A DNA stretch of 64,000 nt, taken from NCBI GenBank assembly GCA_044432975.1, contig JAWXUC010000003.1, positions 62,001 to 126,000 of the forward strand, in the 5' to 3' direction. Each line of letters starts with the position of its first letter. Position 1 is the first letter of the stretch. This document shows positions 25,087 to 32,314 of the stretch, piece after piece. Origin of the DNA: JAWXUC01 sp044432975 (lineage in GTDB: Bacteria; Pseudomonadota; Alphaproteobacteria; RF32; CAG-239). Below the pieces are notes generated by a model that was given only the letters and a program-made list of their open reading frames with translations, ran no database searches and was not told where the DNA came from. A program made the translations under genes and the position numbers.

Positions 25087-26592
25087 ATGGAAAACAAACT
25101 AAGAAAAGATGATTACCCTGTATGGTATCAATGGGTTGTAAATGCTGCAGAATTAGCAGAAAACTCTGCGTCTCCTGGATGTATGGTTATCAAACCTTGG
25201 GGTTATGGAATTTGGGAACAAATTAGAAATAACCTTGATGAAATGATTAAAGAAACAGGACATGACAATTGCTATTTTCCACTTTTCATTCCTTTGTCTT
25301 TCTTCCAAAAAGAAGCTGATCACGTAGAGGGTTTTGCAAAAGAAATGGCTGTGGTTACACATTCTCGCCTTAAAAACGAAGATGGTAAACTTGTTGCAGA
25401 TGGTAAACTTGATGAACCTTTAATCGTTCGTCCGACTTCTGAAGCTATTATTGCGGACAGTTTTTCTAAATGGATTAAATCTTACAGAGATTTGCCTGTT
25501 ATGATAAATCAATGGGCAAACGTTGTTAGATGGGAAATGCGCCCTCGCCTATTTTTAAGAACTAGAGAGTTTTTGTGGCAAGAAGGACACACAGCCCACT
25601 CATCATCAGATGAAGCTGTGCAAGAAACTTTGCAAATGCTTGAAGTTTATAAAAAATTGTCTGAAGAAGTTATGGCAGTTCCTGTTTTGACAGGTAAAAA
25701 ACCAGAGCATGAAAAGTTCCCTGGTGCTGTTGATACATATTGTATTGAATCTATGATGCAAGATGGAAAAGCTCTTCAAGCTGGTACTTCTCATTATTTG
25801 GGGCAAACTTTTGCAAAATCTGCAGATATTAAATTTGTAAATAAAGAAAACACATCAGAATATGCATACACAACTTCTTGGGGTGTTTCTACTCGTTTAA
25901 TTGGCGGATTAATCATGACACATGGTGATGATAACGGATTAAAAGTTCCACCACGTGTTGCTCCTCATCAAGTTATTATTGTACCTATTTTCAAAAAAGA
26001 TGAAGATGAAGTTAGGGTTATGGAATACATCAACTTAATTACATCTGAAATCAAAAACAACAAAGCTTTTGATGAAAAAATTAGAGTTAAGGTTGATAAT
26101 CGTCTTAAATCTCCTATGGATAAATATTGGGAGTGGACAAAGAAAGGTGCGCCAATCATTATTGAAGTTGGACCTCGTGATGTTGATGGAAACAACGTTA
26201 TGCTTAAAGAACGCATTAACTTTGGTAGCAAAGAGTTAATAAACAGAACTGATTTTGTTAATGGCTTGGCAGACAGATTGAAAAACATTCAAGACACAAT
26301 GTTTAATGAAGCAAAAGCTCGTTTGTATAACAACATTAGAGAAGACATTAAAACTCCTGAAGAATTTAGAGAATATTTTGCAAAACAAAATGTATTCTTA
26401 GAAGAAGGTAGCGATAAGAATGTTGCTTTTGTTAAAGGTAAATGGTGTCAATGTCCTAATGCTGAAGAAATCTTAAAAGAAATGAAAATCACAATTAGAT
26501 GCATTCCTTTTGAGCAATCTGGCAGCGAAGGTGTTTGTTTGTTAAGTGGCAAACCAGCAACTTTAGACGTTATTTATTCTAGAACTTATTAG
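25087..26592 (+). CDS. proS: Prolyl-tRNA synthetase, archaeal/eukaryotic type
   Basis: Charges tRNA-Pro. The 501-aa protein has class II motifs: VRPTSEAIIADSFSKWI near residue 115, LRTREFLWQEGHTAH (motif 2) near 158, and SWGVSTRLIGGLIMTHGDD (motif 3) near 262. The motif-2 wording, the short length, the missing bacterial editing insertion and the extra C-terminal domain ending in LDVIYSRTY identify the archaeal/eukaryotic subtype. Most alphaproteobacteria carry the bacterial type, so acquisition by transfer or replacement is inferred. Base composition looks like that of its neighbours. It is 2 bp after smpB. Confidence 0.95.
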   Translation: MENKLRKDDYPVWYQWVVNAAELAENSASPGCMVIKPWGYGIWEQIRNNLDEMIKETGHDNCYFPLFIPLSFFQKEADHVEGFAKEMAVVTHSRLKNEDGKLVADGKLDEPLIVRPTSEAIIADSFSKWIKSYRDLPVMINQWANVVRWEMRPRLFLRTREFLWQEGHTAHSSSDEAVQETLQMLEVYKKLSEEVMAVPVLTGKKPEHEKFPGAVDTYCIESMMQDGKALQAGTSHYLGQTFAKSADIKFVNKENTSEYAYTTSWGVSTRLIGGLIMTHGDDNGLKVPPRVAPHQVIIVPIFKKDEDEVRVMEYINLITSEIKNNKAFDEKIRVKVDNRLKSPMDKYWEWTKKGAPIIIEVGPRDVDGNNVMLKERINFGSKELINRTDFVNGLADRLKNIQDTMFNEAKARLYNNIREDIKTPEEFREYFAKQNVFLEEGSDKNVAFVKGKWCQCPNAEEILKEMKITIRCIPFEQSGSEGVCLLSGKPATLDVIYSRTY

Positions 26593-26604
26593 AATGTAAC
26601 TTTT

Positions 26605-26686
26605 GTCATTGTGGGCTTGATCCGCAATCTAGTAAATGATATTGCTATATTTTTTGACTGGATTGCGGATCAATGTCCGCAATGAC
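26605..26686. repeat. Dispersed GTCATTGCG-family repeat, full copy
   Basis: Two inverted halves with the same internal GATATTGCTATAT spacer motif as copies at 6751 and 57721. It starts 13 bp after proS. Confidence 0.85.
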
Positions 26687-26706
26687 TTTTTATGATATAT
26701 ACAAAT

Positions 26707-26748
26707 GTCATCGCGCCTTAAAATTTATTTTAAGGCTCAGCGATCTTC
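26707..26748. repeat. GTCATCGCG-type covarying hairpin, forward
   Basis: GTCATCGCG, inner stem CCTTAAAAT/ATTTTAAGG, then CTCAGCGATCTTC. ATCGC pairs with GCGAT as an outer stem. Confidence 0.8.
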
Positions 26749-26876
26749 TTATTTTTATAGATATCATTGAAAGTGGCTTAAAACTTTGTCCCATTTATGA
26801 ACTTATTTATGTCGCATCATTGTATGACAAAAAGTTAGAGATTAATGTTGTTGACGCTTAGGGCATTTAAAAATTT

Positions 26877-26916
26877 GAAGATCGCTTAGCCCATAAATAT
26901 TTATGGGCGCGATGAC
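26877..26916. repeat. GTCATCGCG-type covarying hairpin, inverted
   Basis: The inverse-oriented partner of 26707-26748, with inner stem CCCATAAAT/ATTTATGGG. The two enclose about 130 bp of unassigned AT-rich DNA. Confidence 0.8.
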
Positions 26917-26955
26917 TGTTTTTTTATTAAACATTAATTGTCATCGAAAGCATTG

Positions 26956-26981
26956 CGGGACGCATACAATGCGTCCCCTAC
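26956..26981. repeat. GTAGGGGACG-type palindrome
   Basis: GCGGGACGCATACAATGCGT followed by CCCCTAC; the centre differs by one base from the copy at 18390. Confidence 0.85.
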
Positions 26982-26989
26982 GATATTTT

Positions 26990-27379
26990 TTAACTAGCGT
27001 TTGCTACTTTGCTTAGGTCGTATTGTGATAGCATGAATGTTGGGATTGGAATGTCTTTTTTTACATCACCTAGCATTACTTTGCAATTGCCATATAAAAC
27101 TGCCATGTTTGAGTTTATTGGAAGCTCTGAAGTCATTTCAAAAACCTCACCTGCTTCAAGCTCAACTAACTCTCCCTTAAAACCATTTGACTTATCTGTA
27201 AACACATTGCCCTTATCATCAGTAATGTTCCAATCTTTGCCTAGCAAATGGAGCTTTTGTTGTGATAAGTTTTCTACGCACATATAATATTCTTGCAAGT
27301 TTTCATCATTTTCAACTTGGCAAAGAGATACCTTTATGCCGTCTGTTTCTTTTATATATATTTCATCATCATAAGTCAT
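26990..27379 (-). CDS. apaG: ApaG-domain protein
   Basis: A 129-aa protein of the ApaG family, an immunoglobulin-like beta-sandwich. Visible family features are YYMCVENLSQQKLHLLGKDW (about residues 30-49), WNITDDKGNVF, and the LEAGEVFEMTSELP strand near residue 73, followed by a Gly/Met segment NMAVLYGNCKVML. ApaG has been linked to divalent cation efflux and to protein interactions, but its biochemical role is unclear. It is divergent from mltA; the 108-bp gap between them contains two DnaA-box-like sites. Confidence 0.85.
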   Translation of the reverse strand: MTYDDEIYIKETDGIKVSLCQVENDENLQEYYMCVENLSQQKLHLLGKDWNITDDKGNVFTDKSNGFKGELVELEAGEVFEMTSELPINSNMAVLYGNCKVMLGDVKKDIPIPTFMLSQYDLSKVANAS

Positions 27380-27428
27380 AACAAGGACTATAAGAAGACT
27401 TTTTTATAGAATCAACCACCCTTGTTAC

Positions 27429-27449
27429 TTATCAACAGAGTTATACACA
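27429..27449 (+). promoter_or_regulatory. Two tandem DnaA-box-like sequences
   Basis: TTATCAACA (27429-27437) and TTATACACA (27441-27449) each match the TTATNCACA consensus at eight or nine positions and are 3 bp apart. They lie in the apaG-mltA gap just ahead of the mltA promoter. Confidence 0.5.
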
Positions 27450-27452
27450 ACA

Positions 27453-27481
27453 TTGATTTTTTGATAAAGTTTGTTTATAGT
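27453..27481 (+). promoter_or_regulatory. Promoter of mltA, probably leaderless
   Basis: TTGATT (27453-27458) and TATAGT (27476-27481) are 17 bp apart. Transcription would start about at the A of the ATG (27488), and there is no room for a ribosome-binding site. Confidence 0.5.
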
Positions 27482-27487
27482 TTTTTT

Positions 27488-28609
27488 ATGAAAAAAATAT
27501 ATCTTTTAATGTGTGTTTTGGCCTTGGCATCGTGCGGGGAAGAAGTGCAAAAACCAACGTCAGCAATGTCTTTAGAAGAAGTTTCTTTTAATGATTTGAA
27601 AAACTTTAACAATGATAATGTTGATGAACTTAAAACAGGTTTTATGGAAATCTGCGAGAGAATCATGATGATGAGAACTCCTTATATCTCTCTTAATTCT
27701 GAAATCAAAATCTCTACCGCTGATTATCAAGCAATTTGCAAAAAGAATCCAAACAAAGATTTTAAACAATTTATAAAAGACAACTTTAACCCATATATTA
27801 TTAAAGATGATGATTTTACTTTTGGACAATTTACATCTTATTTTGAACCTACAATTAATATCTCTAAAACAAAAACAGATGTTTATAAATATCCTATTTA
27901 TGGCTATCCTAATGATATGGTTGAGTTTAACTTAAAAGACTTTGCACCAGAACTAACGGAAGATAAAAAAATTGTTGCAAGGGTTGAAGGAAAAAGCTTA
28001 ACTCCTTATTATAACAGAGAATATATTGAAAATAATAGTATAAATGCTCCTGTTTTGTTTTGGACTGACAACTTGGTAGATTTGCATATTATGCATATTC
28101 AAGGACCTGCCGTTGGAATCCTCCCTGATGGTAGCAAACAAAGAATTGCTTATGCAGGAAACAACGGAAAAGAGTTTAAGGGAATCGGTTCTATTTTAAT
28201 TGAAAAAGGATTAATAAAAAACGGCTCTATGGATGCTGTAAAAGAATGGTTAGAACAAAACCCTGAACAAGCAAGAAAACTAATGCAAGAAAACAATCGT
28301 TTTATTTTTCATCGTCTTGTTGAGGCTCGTGGCCCTATTGGAGCTATGGGATTGCCATTAACCGCTGGTAGAAGTTTGGCTGTTGATGAGAGATATATTC
28401 CGCTAGGCTCTTTAATGTGGCTAGAAACTGTTGCACCAAACAAACAAAAAATTGAAAAGCTTGTAATCGCTCAAGATGTTGGCTCAGCAATTAAAGGAAT
28501 TATTAGAGGTGATTATTTTTGGGGAACAGGGCACGGAATTTTAGAACATGCAGGCAGAATGAACGCATCTGGCAAATATTATATCTTATTACCTAAGGAG
28601 ATAAAATGA
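27488..28609 (+). CDS. mltA: Membrane-bound lytic murein transglycosylase A
   Basis: Outer-membrane lipoprotein that cleaves peptidoglycan glycan strands with formation of 1,6-anhydromuramic acid. The 373-aa protein has the lipobox LASCG (Cys17), the MltA domain (about residues 95-250, including FTSYFEPTINISKTKT and VARVEGKSLTPYYNR) and a C-terminal 3D domain (IAQDVGSAIKGIIRGDYFWG near residue 325) holding the catalytic Asp residues. The ATG at 27488, 22 codons inside the open frame, is chosen because it gives a proper lipoprotein signal. It ends in an ATGA overlap with the next gene. Confidence 0.94.
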   Translation: MKKIYLLMCVLALASCGEEVQKPTSAMSLEEVSFNDLKNFNNDNVDELKTGFMEICERIMMMRTPYISLNSEIKISTADYQAICKKNPNKDFKQFIKDNFNPYIIKDDDFTFGQFTSYFEPTINISKTKTDVYKYPIYGYPNDMVEFNLKDFAPELTEDKKIVARVEGKSLTPYYNREYIENNSINAPVLFWTDNLVDLHIMHIQGPAVGILPDGSKQRIAYAGNNGKEFKGIGSILIEKGLIKNGSMDAVKEWLEQNPEQARKLMQENNRFIFHRLVEARGPIGAMGLPLTAGRSLAVDERYIPLGSLMWLETVAPNKQKIEKLVIAQDVGSAIKGIIRGDYFWGTGHGILEHAGRMNASGKYYILLPKEIK

Positions 28610-29073
28610 ACAAAGCAGATAAGCTAAAATATAAGGCATTACAAAAAGCTTTAGAAACTGGAAATGCAAAAATTTTATTAGATTGCAATCGCTTAAACAA
28701 GCCTCAAAGTCCTGTTTATAATCCATGGGAAGTTTTAATCCCTATGCTTACACCACTTATGGTGGGACTTATATTATTCTTTTGTGTTGGCATTTTATTT
28801 GGACTTGTTTTTATTTGCGCAATGATTTTTATGTTAAACACTTTTGCAAAAAAATATCTTTATGTTAGGCTGATTAAAAGAACTAAAGAATTTATGATGA
28901 CAGATTATGAATCTTGCCAAAACTTATGGGAATATGGTGGAATCGTTTTAATTAATACTAAAGACAAAAAAACAGGATGTGTTGCACCTGACGGTAGTTG
29001 GAAAGACTTTGTTAGCTTAAACTTTGCCGAGTTTATGAGCGAGAAAAAAGAACAAAGTCAATCAAGCGATTGA
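28606..29073 (+). CDS. Membrane protein of unknown function, 155 aa
   Basis: Not recognised. A polar N-terminus (residues 1-42), a hydrophobic block with two closely spaced membrane spans (about 43-80), and a C-terminal soluble part rich in Lys/Glu with one Cys-Gln-Asn-Leu-Trp segment. It overlaps mltA by 4 bp, so it is translated with it; a role near the cell envelope is inferred from that coupling only. In many alphaproteobacteria this slot holds a Smr-domain protein, which this is not. Confidence 0.8.
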   Translation: MNKADKLKYKALQKALETGNAKILLDCNRLNKPQSPVYNPWEVLIPMLTPLMVGLILFFCVGILFGLVFICAMIFMLNTFAKKYLYVRLIKRTKEFMMTDYESCQNLWEYGGIVLINTKDKKTGCVAPDGSWKDFVSLNFAEFMSEKKEQSQSSD

Positions 29074-29129
29074 CTTTTGAATCAAGATATAGTATAAACC
29101 CTCCAATTTGACAACAAAAAGGACTATAT

Positions 29130-29780
29130 ATGAAACAAATTATATCAGCCCAAAGCGCTGCAGAACTTATTAAAGATGGCTCTTCAATCATGATTGCGGG
29201 CTTCTTGAAATGTGGCACCCCAACTGAAGTGATTGATAAAATTTTGGAGCAATCAACCAAAGATTTAACTATCATTTGTAATGACACAAGTTTTGCAGAT
29301 AGTGATAGAGGAAAACTTATCTCTAACAAGCGAGTTAAAAAAGCTATTGTTGCCCACATTGGCACAAACCCTGAAACAGGTCGCCAAATGCACGACAAAG
29401 AGCTTGAAGTTGAGCTTGTGCCTATGGGAACATTAGTTGAAAGAATCCACGCATATGGTGCTGGACTCGGTGGTGTCTTAACCCCTACAGGTGTTGGAAC
29501 TCTTGTTGAAGAAGGCAAAGAAATAATTGAAAGAAATGGCAAAAAATATTTATTTGAAGAACCTCTTGGCGCAGACTTTGCTTTAATATATGGTTCTAAA
29601 GTAGATAGTTTTGGCAATGTATTTATTCATGGAACAGCCAGAAACCACAATCTTAACATGGCAACAGCGGCAAAAACCGTTATTGTTGAAGCTGAAGAAT
29701 ATTTAGACTTTCCACTAGACCCAGATATGGTTACAATTCCTAACGTTTTTGTTGACTATATTGTAAAAAAAGGAGCCTAA
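29130..29780 (+). CDS. ctfA: Acetate/butyrate-acetoacetate CoA-transferase, subunit A
   Basis: The 216-aa alpha subunit of a family I CoA transferase. The IMIAGFLKCGTPTEVID start (residues 20-36), the glycine-rich YGAGLGGVLTPTGVGTLV loop near 110 and LGADFALIYGSKVDSFGN near 145 match AtoD/CtfA/ScoA. With subunit B (5 bp downstream) it moves CoA between acetoacetyl-CoA and short-chain fatty acids. Substrate choice within the family cannot be read from sequence. ATG after AAAAAGGAC. Confidence 0.92.
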   Translation: MKQIISAQSAAELIKDGSSIMIAGFLKCGTPTEVIDKILEQSTKDLTIICNDTSFADSDRGKLISNKRVKKAIVAHIGTNPETGRQMHDKELEVELVPMGTLVERIHAYGAGLGGVLTPTGVGTLVEEGKEIIERNGKKYLFEEPLGADFALIYGSKVDSFGNVFIHGTARNHNLNMATAAKTVIVEAEEYLDFPLDPDMVTIPNVFVDYIVKKGA

Positions 29781-29784
29781 TTAA

Positions 29785-30450
29785 ATGGAATTAAGCAAAA
29801 CAGAAATTAGAAACATTATTGCAAAACGTGTGGCTTTAGAGTTTTTTGAAGGCGATGTTATAACTTTGGGAATCGGATTACCAACAGAGGTTGCAAACCA
29901 CATCCCACATGATGTTCATGTTATATTTCAATCTGAAAACGGCCTTATTGGGGTTGGCGCACAAGCAACTCAAGAAAACATTGACCATTGCATTACAAAT
30001 GCTGGTGGCATTAATGTTACAACCAAACCTGGAGCTTGTTTTTTTGACAGCTTAACCGCTTTTACAATGATTAGAGGTGGGCATATTGATGCTACTGTTT
30101 TAGGTGCGCTTGAAGTTGATGAAGAAGGCAATCTTGCAAACTGGCTTGTACCTGGAGTTATGGCGCCAGGAATGGGCGGAGCTATGGATTTGGTTGTTGG
30201 CGCAAAAAAAGTTATTGTAGCTATGGAGCATTTGGCAAAAGGAAAATCTAAAATTGTAAAAAAATGTTCATTACCATTAACCGCTGTTGCTGAAGTTGAT
30301 TTAATTGTAACAGAACGCTGCGTTATTGAAGTTACAAAAGAAGGACTGTTATTAAAAGAAATAAATCCATTGTTTAGTTTAGAAGATGTTATAAATTCTG
30401 TTGACGCAGATTTAATTATATCAGATGATTTGCTACAAATGGCAATGTAA
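29785..30450 (+). CDS. ctfB: Acetate/butyrate-acetoacetate CoA-transferase, subunit B
   Basis: The 221-aa beta subunit. The catalytic Glu lies in FQSENGLIGVG (Glu51). The LGIGLPTEVANHIP stretch near residue 28, the ITNAGGINVTTKPGACFFDS region and GGAMDLVVGAKKVIVAMEH complete the AtoA/CtfB pattern. It is an obligate partner of subunit A. Its TAA stop overlaps the ATG of the transposase gene by one base, which is odd for a metabolic operon and suggests that the transposase gene inserted directly at its end. Confidence 0.92.
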   Translation: MELSKTEIRNIIAKRVALEFFEGDVITLGIGLPTEVANHIPHDVHVIFQSENGLIGVGAQATQENIDHCITNAGGINVTTKPGACFFDSLTAFTMIRGGHIDATVLGALEVDEEGNLANWLVPGVMAPGMGGAMDLVVGAKKVIVAMEHLAKGKSKIVKKCSLPLTAVAEVDLIVTERCVIEVTKEGLLLKEINPLFSLEDVINSVDADLIISDDLLQMAM

Positions 30451-31001
30451 TGCAGGCTAGAAAAGATAATCGCTTGCAGAATTTTGATTATAGCACAAAA
30501 GGAGCTTATTTTGTAACTATTTGCACAAAAGATAGAAAAAAATTATTGTGGAAAAAAAATGTAGGGGCGGTCATTGACCGTCCGCAGATAACGCCCCATC
30601 CACAATTAAACTTCATTCAAATAAACAAAGAGAATTTATCAAAATATGGATTGATAGTAGATAAAGCAATTAATCAAATAGACGTTATATATGAGAACTT
30701 AGCAAGTGTTGAAAAATATGTTATTATGCCAAATCATATTCATTTGATTATAAGATTGCAACCTCCCCTAGATAACGCCGTCTGCGGACAGGACGCTGTC
30801 TGCGGACGGTCAATGACCGCCCCTACAATTTCTCGGATTATAAAACAATTAAAATTTTATGTTACAAAACAAATAGATTTTAGCATTTGGCAAAAACTTT
30901 TTCACTACCATATAATAAGAAATGACGAAGAATACAAAGAAATCTATAAATATATTGATGAAAATCCAACTTATTGGTGTAATGACTGTTATTATGAATA
31001 A
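30450..31001 (+). CDS. REP-associated tyrosine transposase (RAYT / TnpA-REP)
   Basis: A 183-aa member of the IS200-like Y1 transposase relatives (transposase IS200-like / DUF1568) that are linked to REP palindromes. Visible features are GAYFVTICTKDR near residue 15, the metal-binding HxH in MPNHIHLI (His96, His98), and the KFYVTKQ helix with the likely catalytic Tyr near residue 137. Two segments, VGAVIDRPQITPH and DNAVCGQDAVCGRSMTAPT, are encoded by inverted copies of the GTAGGGGCGGTCATTGACCG palindrome found elsewhere in the window. The gene starts one base inside the ctfB stop codon. Confidence 0.88.
   Translation: MQARKDNRLQNFDYSTKGAYFVTICTKDRKKLLWKKNVGAVIDRPQITPHPQLNFIQINKENLSKYGLIVDKAINQIDVIYENLASVEKYVIMPNHIHLIIRLQPPLDNAVCGQDAVCGRSMTAPTISRIIKQLKFYVTKQIDFSIWQKLFHYHIIRNDEEYKEIYKYIDENPTYWCNDCYYE
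30560..30588. repeat. Genomic palindrome inside the RAYT gene, forward copy
   Basis: A 29-bp copy of the GTAGGGGCGGTCATTGACCG unit, inside the reading frame. Its perfect reverse complement lies at 30799-30827. Confidence 0.92.
30799..30827. repeat. Genomic palindrome inside the RAYT gene, inverted copy
   Basis: Perfect inverse of 30560-30588, also translated in frame. Upstream bases 30778-30805 carry a doubled GTCTGCGGAC motif. Confidence 0.92.
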
Positions 31002-31014
31002 AGGATAATTAAAA

Positions 31015-31425
31015 ATGAAAATTAGTATTTATGCAATTGGGAAGATGAAAAAAGATAGTCCTGAGATGGCTATCATAAACGAATATGTTAAGCGCATGAG
31101 CTGGACGATTGAAATTAAAGAGTTTGATGCGCCTCCTCAATACCCTAAAGGGGCAAAAATTGTTGCTCTTGATGAACGTGGAGACAACATATCTTCTATA
31201 AAATTTGCGCAAAAAATTGATAATTTTATATTAAATGGCTGCTCGCATATTGTATTTTTAATAGGTGGTGCTGAAGGTCATTCTCAAGAAGTTAGAGATA
31301 ATGCAGATATGCTTTTATCTTTTGGTAAAATGACCCTACCACACATGCTAATGAGAGCTGTTTTAATGGAACAAATTTATAGAGCGCAAACAATCATAAA
31401 TAACCACCCTTACCATAGAGAATAA
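31015..31425 (+). CDS. rlmH: 23S rRNA pseudouridine-1915 methyltransferase RlmH
   Basis: SPOUT methyltransferase that modifies pseudouridine 1915 in helix 69 of 23S rRNA. The 136-aa protein has the N-terminal IYAIGKMKKDSPEM, LDERGDNISSIKFAQKI near residue 58, VFLIGGAEGHSQEV near residue 81, and the C-terminal HMLMRAVLMEQIYRAQTIIN with the final PYHRE that is typical of the family. The gene has AAAGGATAA ahead of its ATG and follows the RAYT gene by 13 bp. Confidence 0.95.
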   Translation: MKISIYAIGKMKKDSPEMAIINEYVKRMSWTIEIKEFDAPPQYPKGAKIVALDERGDNISSIKFAQKIDNFILNGCSHIVFLIGGAEGHSQEVRDNADMLLSFGKMTLPHMLMRAVLMEQIYRAQTIINNHPYHRE

Positions 31426-31470
31426 TTAATTTTCTAATAGCATTTTCTCAATTGTTTTTTGCGCAACCTT

Positions 31471-31498
31471 ATTACTACATTACTAGTAATGTAGTAAT
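31471..31498. promoter_or_regulatory. Perfect 28-bp palindrome, candidate operator
   Basis: ATTACTACATTACT followed by its exact reverse complement. A diverged version sits at 57447-57483 near the second copy of the structured RNA. It lies between rlmH and the small winged-helix gene, 34 bp past the latter's stop. Confidence 0.75.
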
Positions 31499-31531
31499 AA
31501 TAAGCGTAATAATTTATGGCGTTATTAAATT

Positions 31532-31861
31532 TTATTGGTGTAAAAATTTATTTTCAGTTCTGTTGATTGGGGTTTCGTCGTTTTTGATTTTTGATTTTTT
31601 ATAATTATAAAACTCTTCTAACAATTCTTTTATCTTTTTTACTTCTAAAACAATACAATAACCTATTGGAGTTATTACAAAATCTTCACCTTCAAAAACA
31701 GCTAGTTTTACACCAATAAGTTTTTCCATTTCATCAAATGCTAACTGTTTTCTTTTTGAGGAACATTTTATTGTTTGTGTTTTTTCATTGTAACAATCTA
31801 AAAAATACAATAAATTTTCAGCCAATCTCAATTTTTGTTTTATTTCTTGTTTATCAATCAT
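31532..31861 (-). CDS. Single-domain LysR-like winged-helix protein, 109 aa
   Basis: The middle of this protein follows the LysR N-terminal wHTH pattern: LLYFLDCYNEK (helix 1), KRKQLAFDEMEKLIGVKLAVF (recognition and dimer helix, compare the LE-x-x-lG-x-xLF motif), and FVITPIGYCIVLEVKKIK (the wing and first linker helix, compare v-lT-aG). No effector domain follows; residues 80-109 are basic and helical. It would bind DNA, perhaps the palindrome at 31471. The ATG at 31859-31861 has GAGGAG upstream. It lies just after the terminator of the putative structured RNA, so expression may depend on read-through. Confidence 0.7.
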   Translation of the reverse strand: MIDKQEIKQKLRLAENLLYFLDCYNEKTQTIKCSSKRKQLAFDEMEKLIGVKLAVFEGEDFVITPIGYCIVLEVKKIKELLEEFYNYKKSKIKNDETPINRTENKFLHQ

Positions 31862-31883
31862 TTTTTGCTCCTCAATTAAAAAT

Positions 31884-32047
31884 AAAAAAACCATCTTTAA
31901 TAAAGATGGTGGAGCTCAAAAAAACTGTGAACGAACAGTCCTTACTTCTTCGTGCAATAAATTGCCTTATTCCGTAAGCTCCACCTTTTGTGGAGTTCGT
32001 TCAATGATGTTTTTTGAAGCACCGCTCTTTATCTCTAAAGAGCAATA
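31884..32047 (-). ncRNA. Putative structured RNA, copy A, with pseudoknot and terminator
   Basis: On the minus strand: a 5' hairpin (GCTCTTT/AAAGAGC); a hairpin CTCCAC/GTGGAG (31979-31995); a hairpin ACTG/CAGT (31924-31939) whose 8-nt loop is complementary to 31996-32003, a pseudoknot-type contact (9 bp in all); and a final intrinsic terminator (31891-31909 plus T-run). Positions 31908-31916 can also pair with 31977-31985, competing with the second hairpin. Copy B at 57495-57657 preserves the layout with different stem bases. The family is not recognised; it may be a riboswitch-like leader or a trans-acting RNA. Confidence 0.65.
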
Positions 32048-32095
32048 TCAATATAAATCAGTAAAATTAAAAGTAAAGGAAAAATAAAAAAAGCT

Positions 32096-32180
32096 GTCAT
32101 TGCGAGCGAAGCGTAGCAATACAATCAAAAAAAATTGCATAATAAATTAGATTAGATTGCCGCGCTCCGCTCGCAATGAC
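32096..32180. repeat. Dispersed GTCATTGCG-family repeat, full copy
   Basis: GTCATTGCGAGCGAAGCG at the left and GCTCGCAATGAC at the right, with an AT-rich spacer. It lies upstream of the structured RNA, as a similar copy (57721) does for copy B. Confidence 0.85.
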
Positions 32181-32314
32181 ATAAAACAACAAATTTGATA
32201 AAAAATCACTACTTTAAGCGAAAAACAAAGAATACTTTTAGACAATATTATAAACAACTATTAATTTTAATTTAACCTTTATATTATAAAATAAAAACTA
32301 AAGGAGATTTTACT

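Noticed and set aside
30450..31001. Functional IS200/IS605 insertion sequence
   Set aside because: There is no tnpB partner and no IS ends flanking the gene. The embedded and dispersed palindromes fit a REP-associated transposase better.
31884..32047. tmRNA, 6S RNA, RNase P RNA or 4.5S RNA
   Set aside because: None of the conserved cores of these RNAs is visible. The 160-nt length with terminator and two copies does not fit them.
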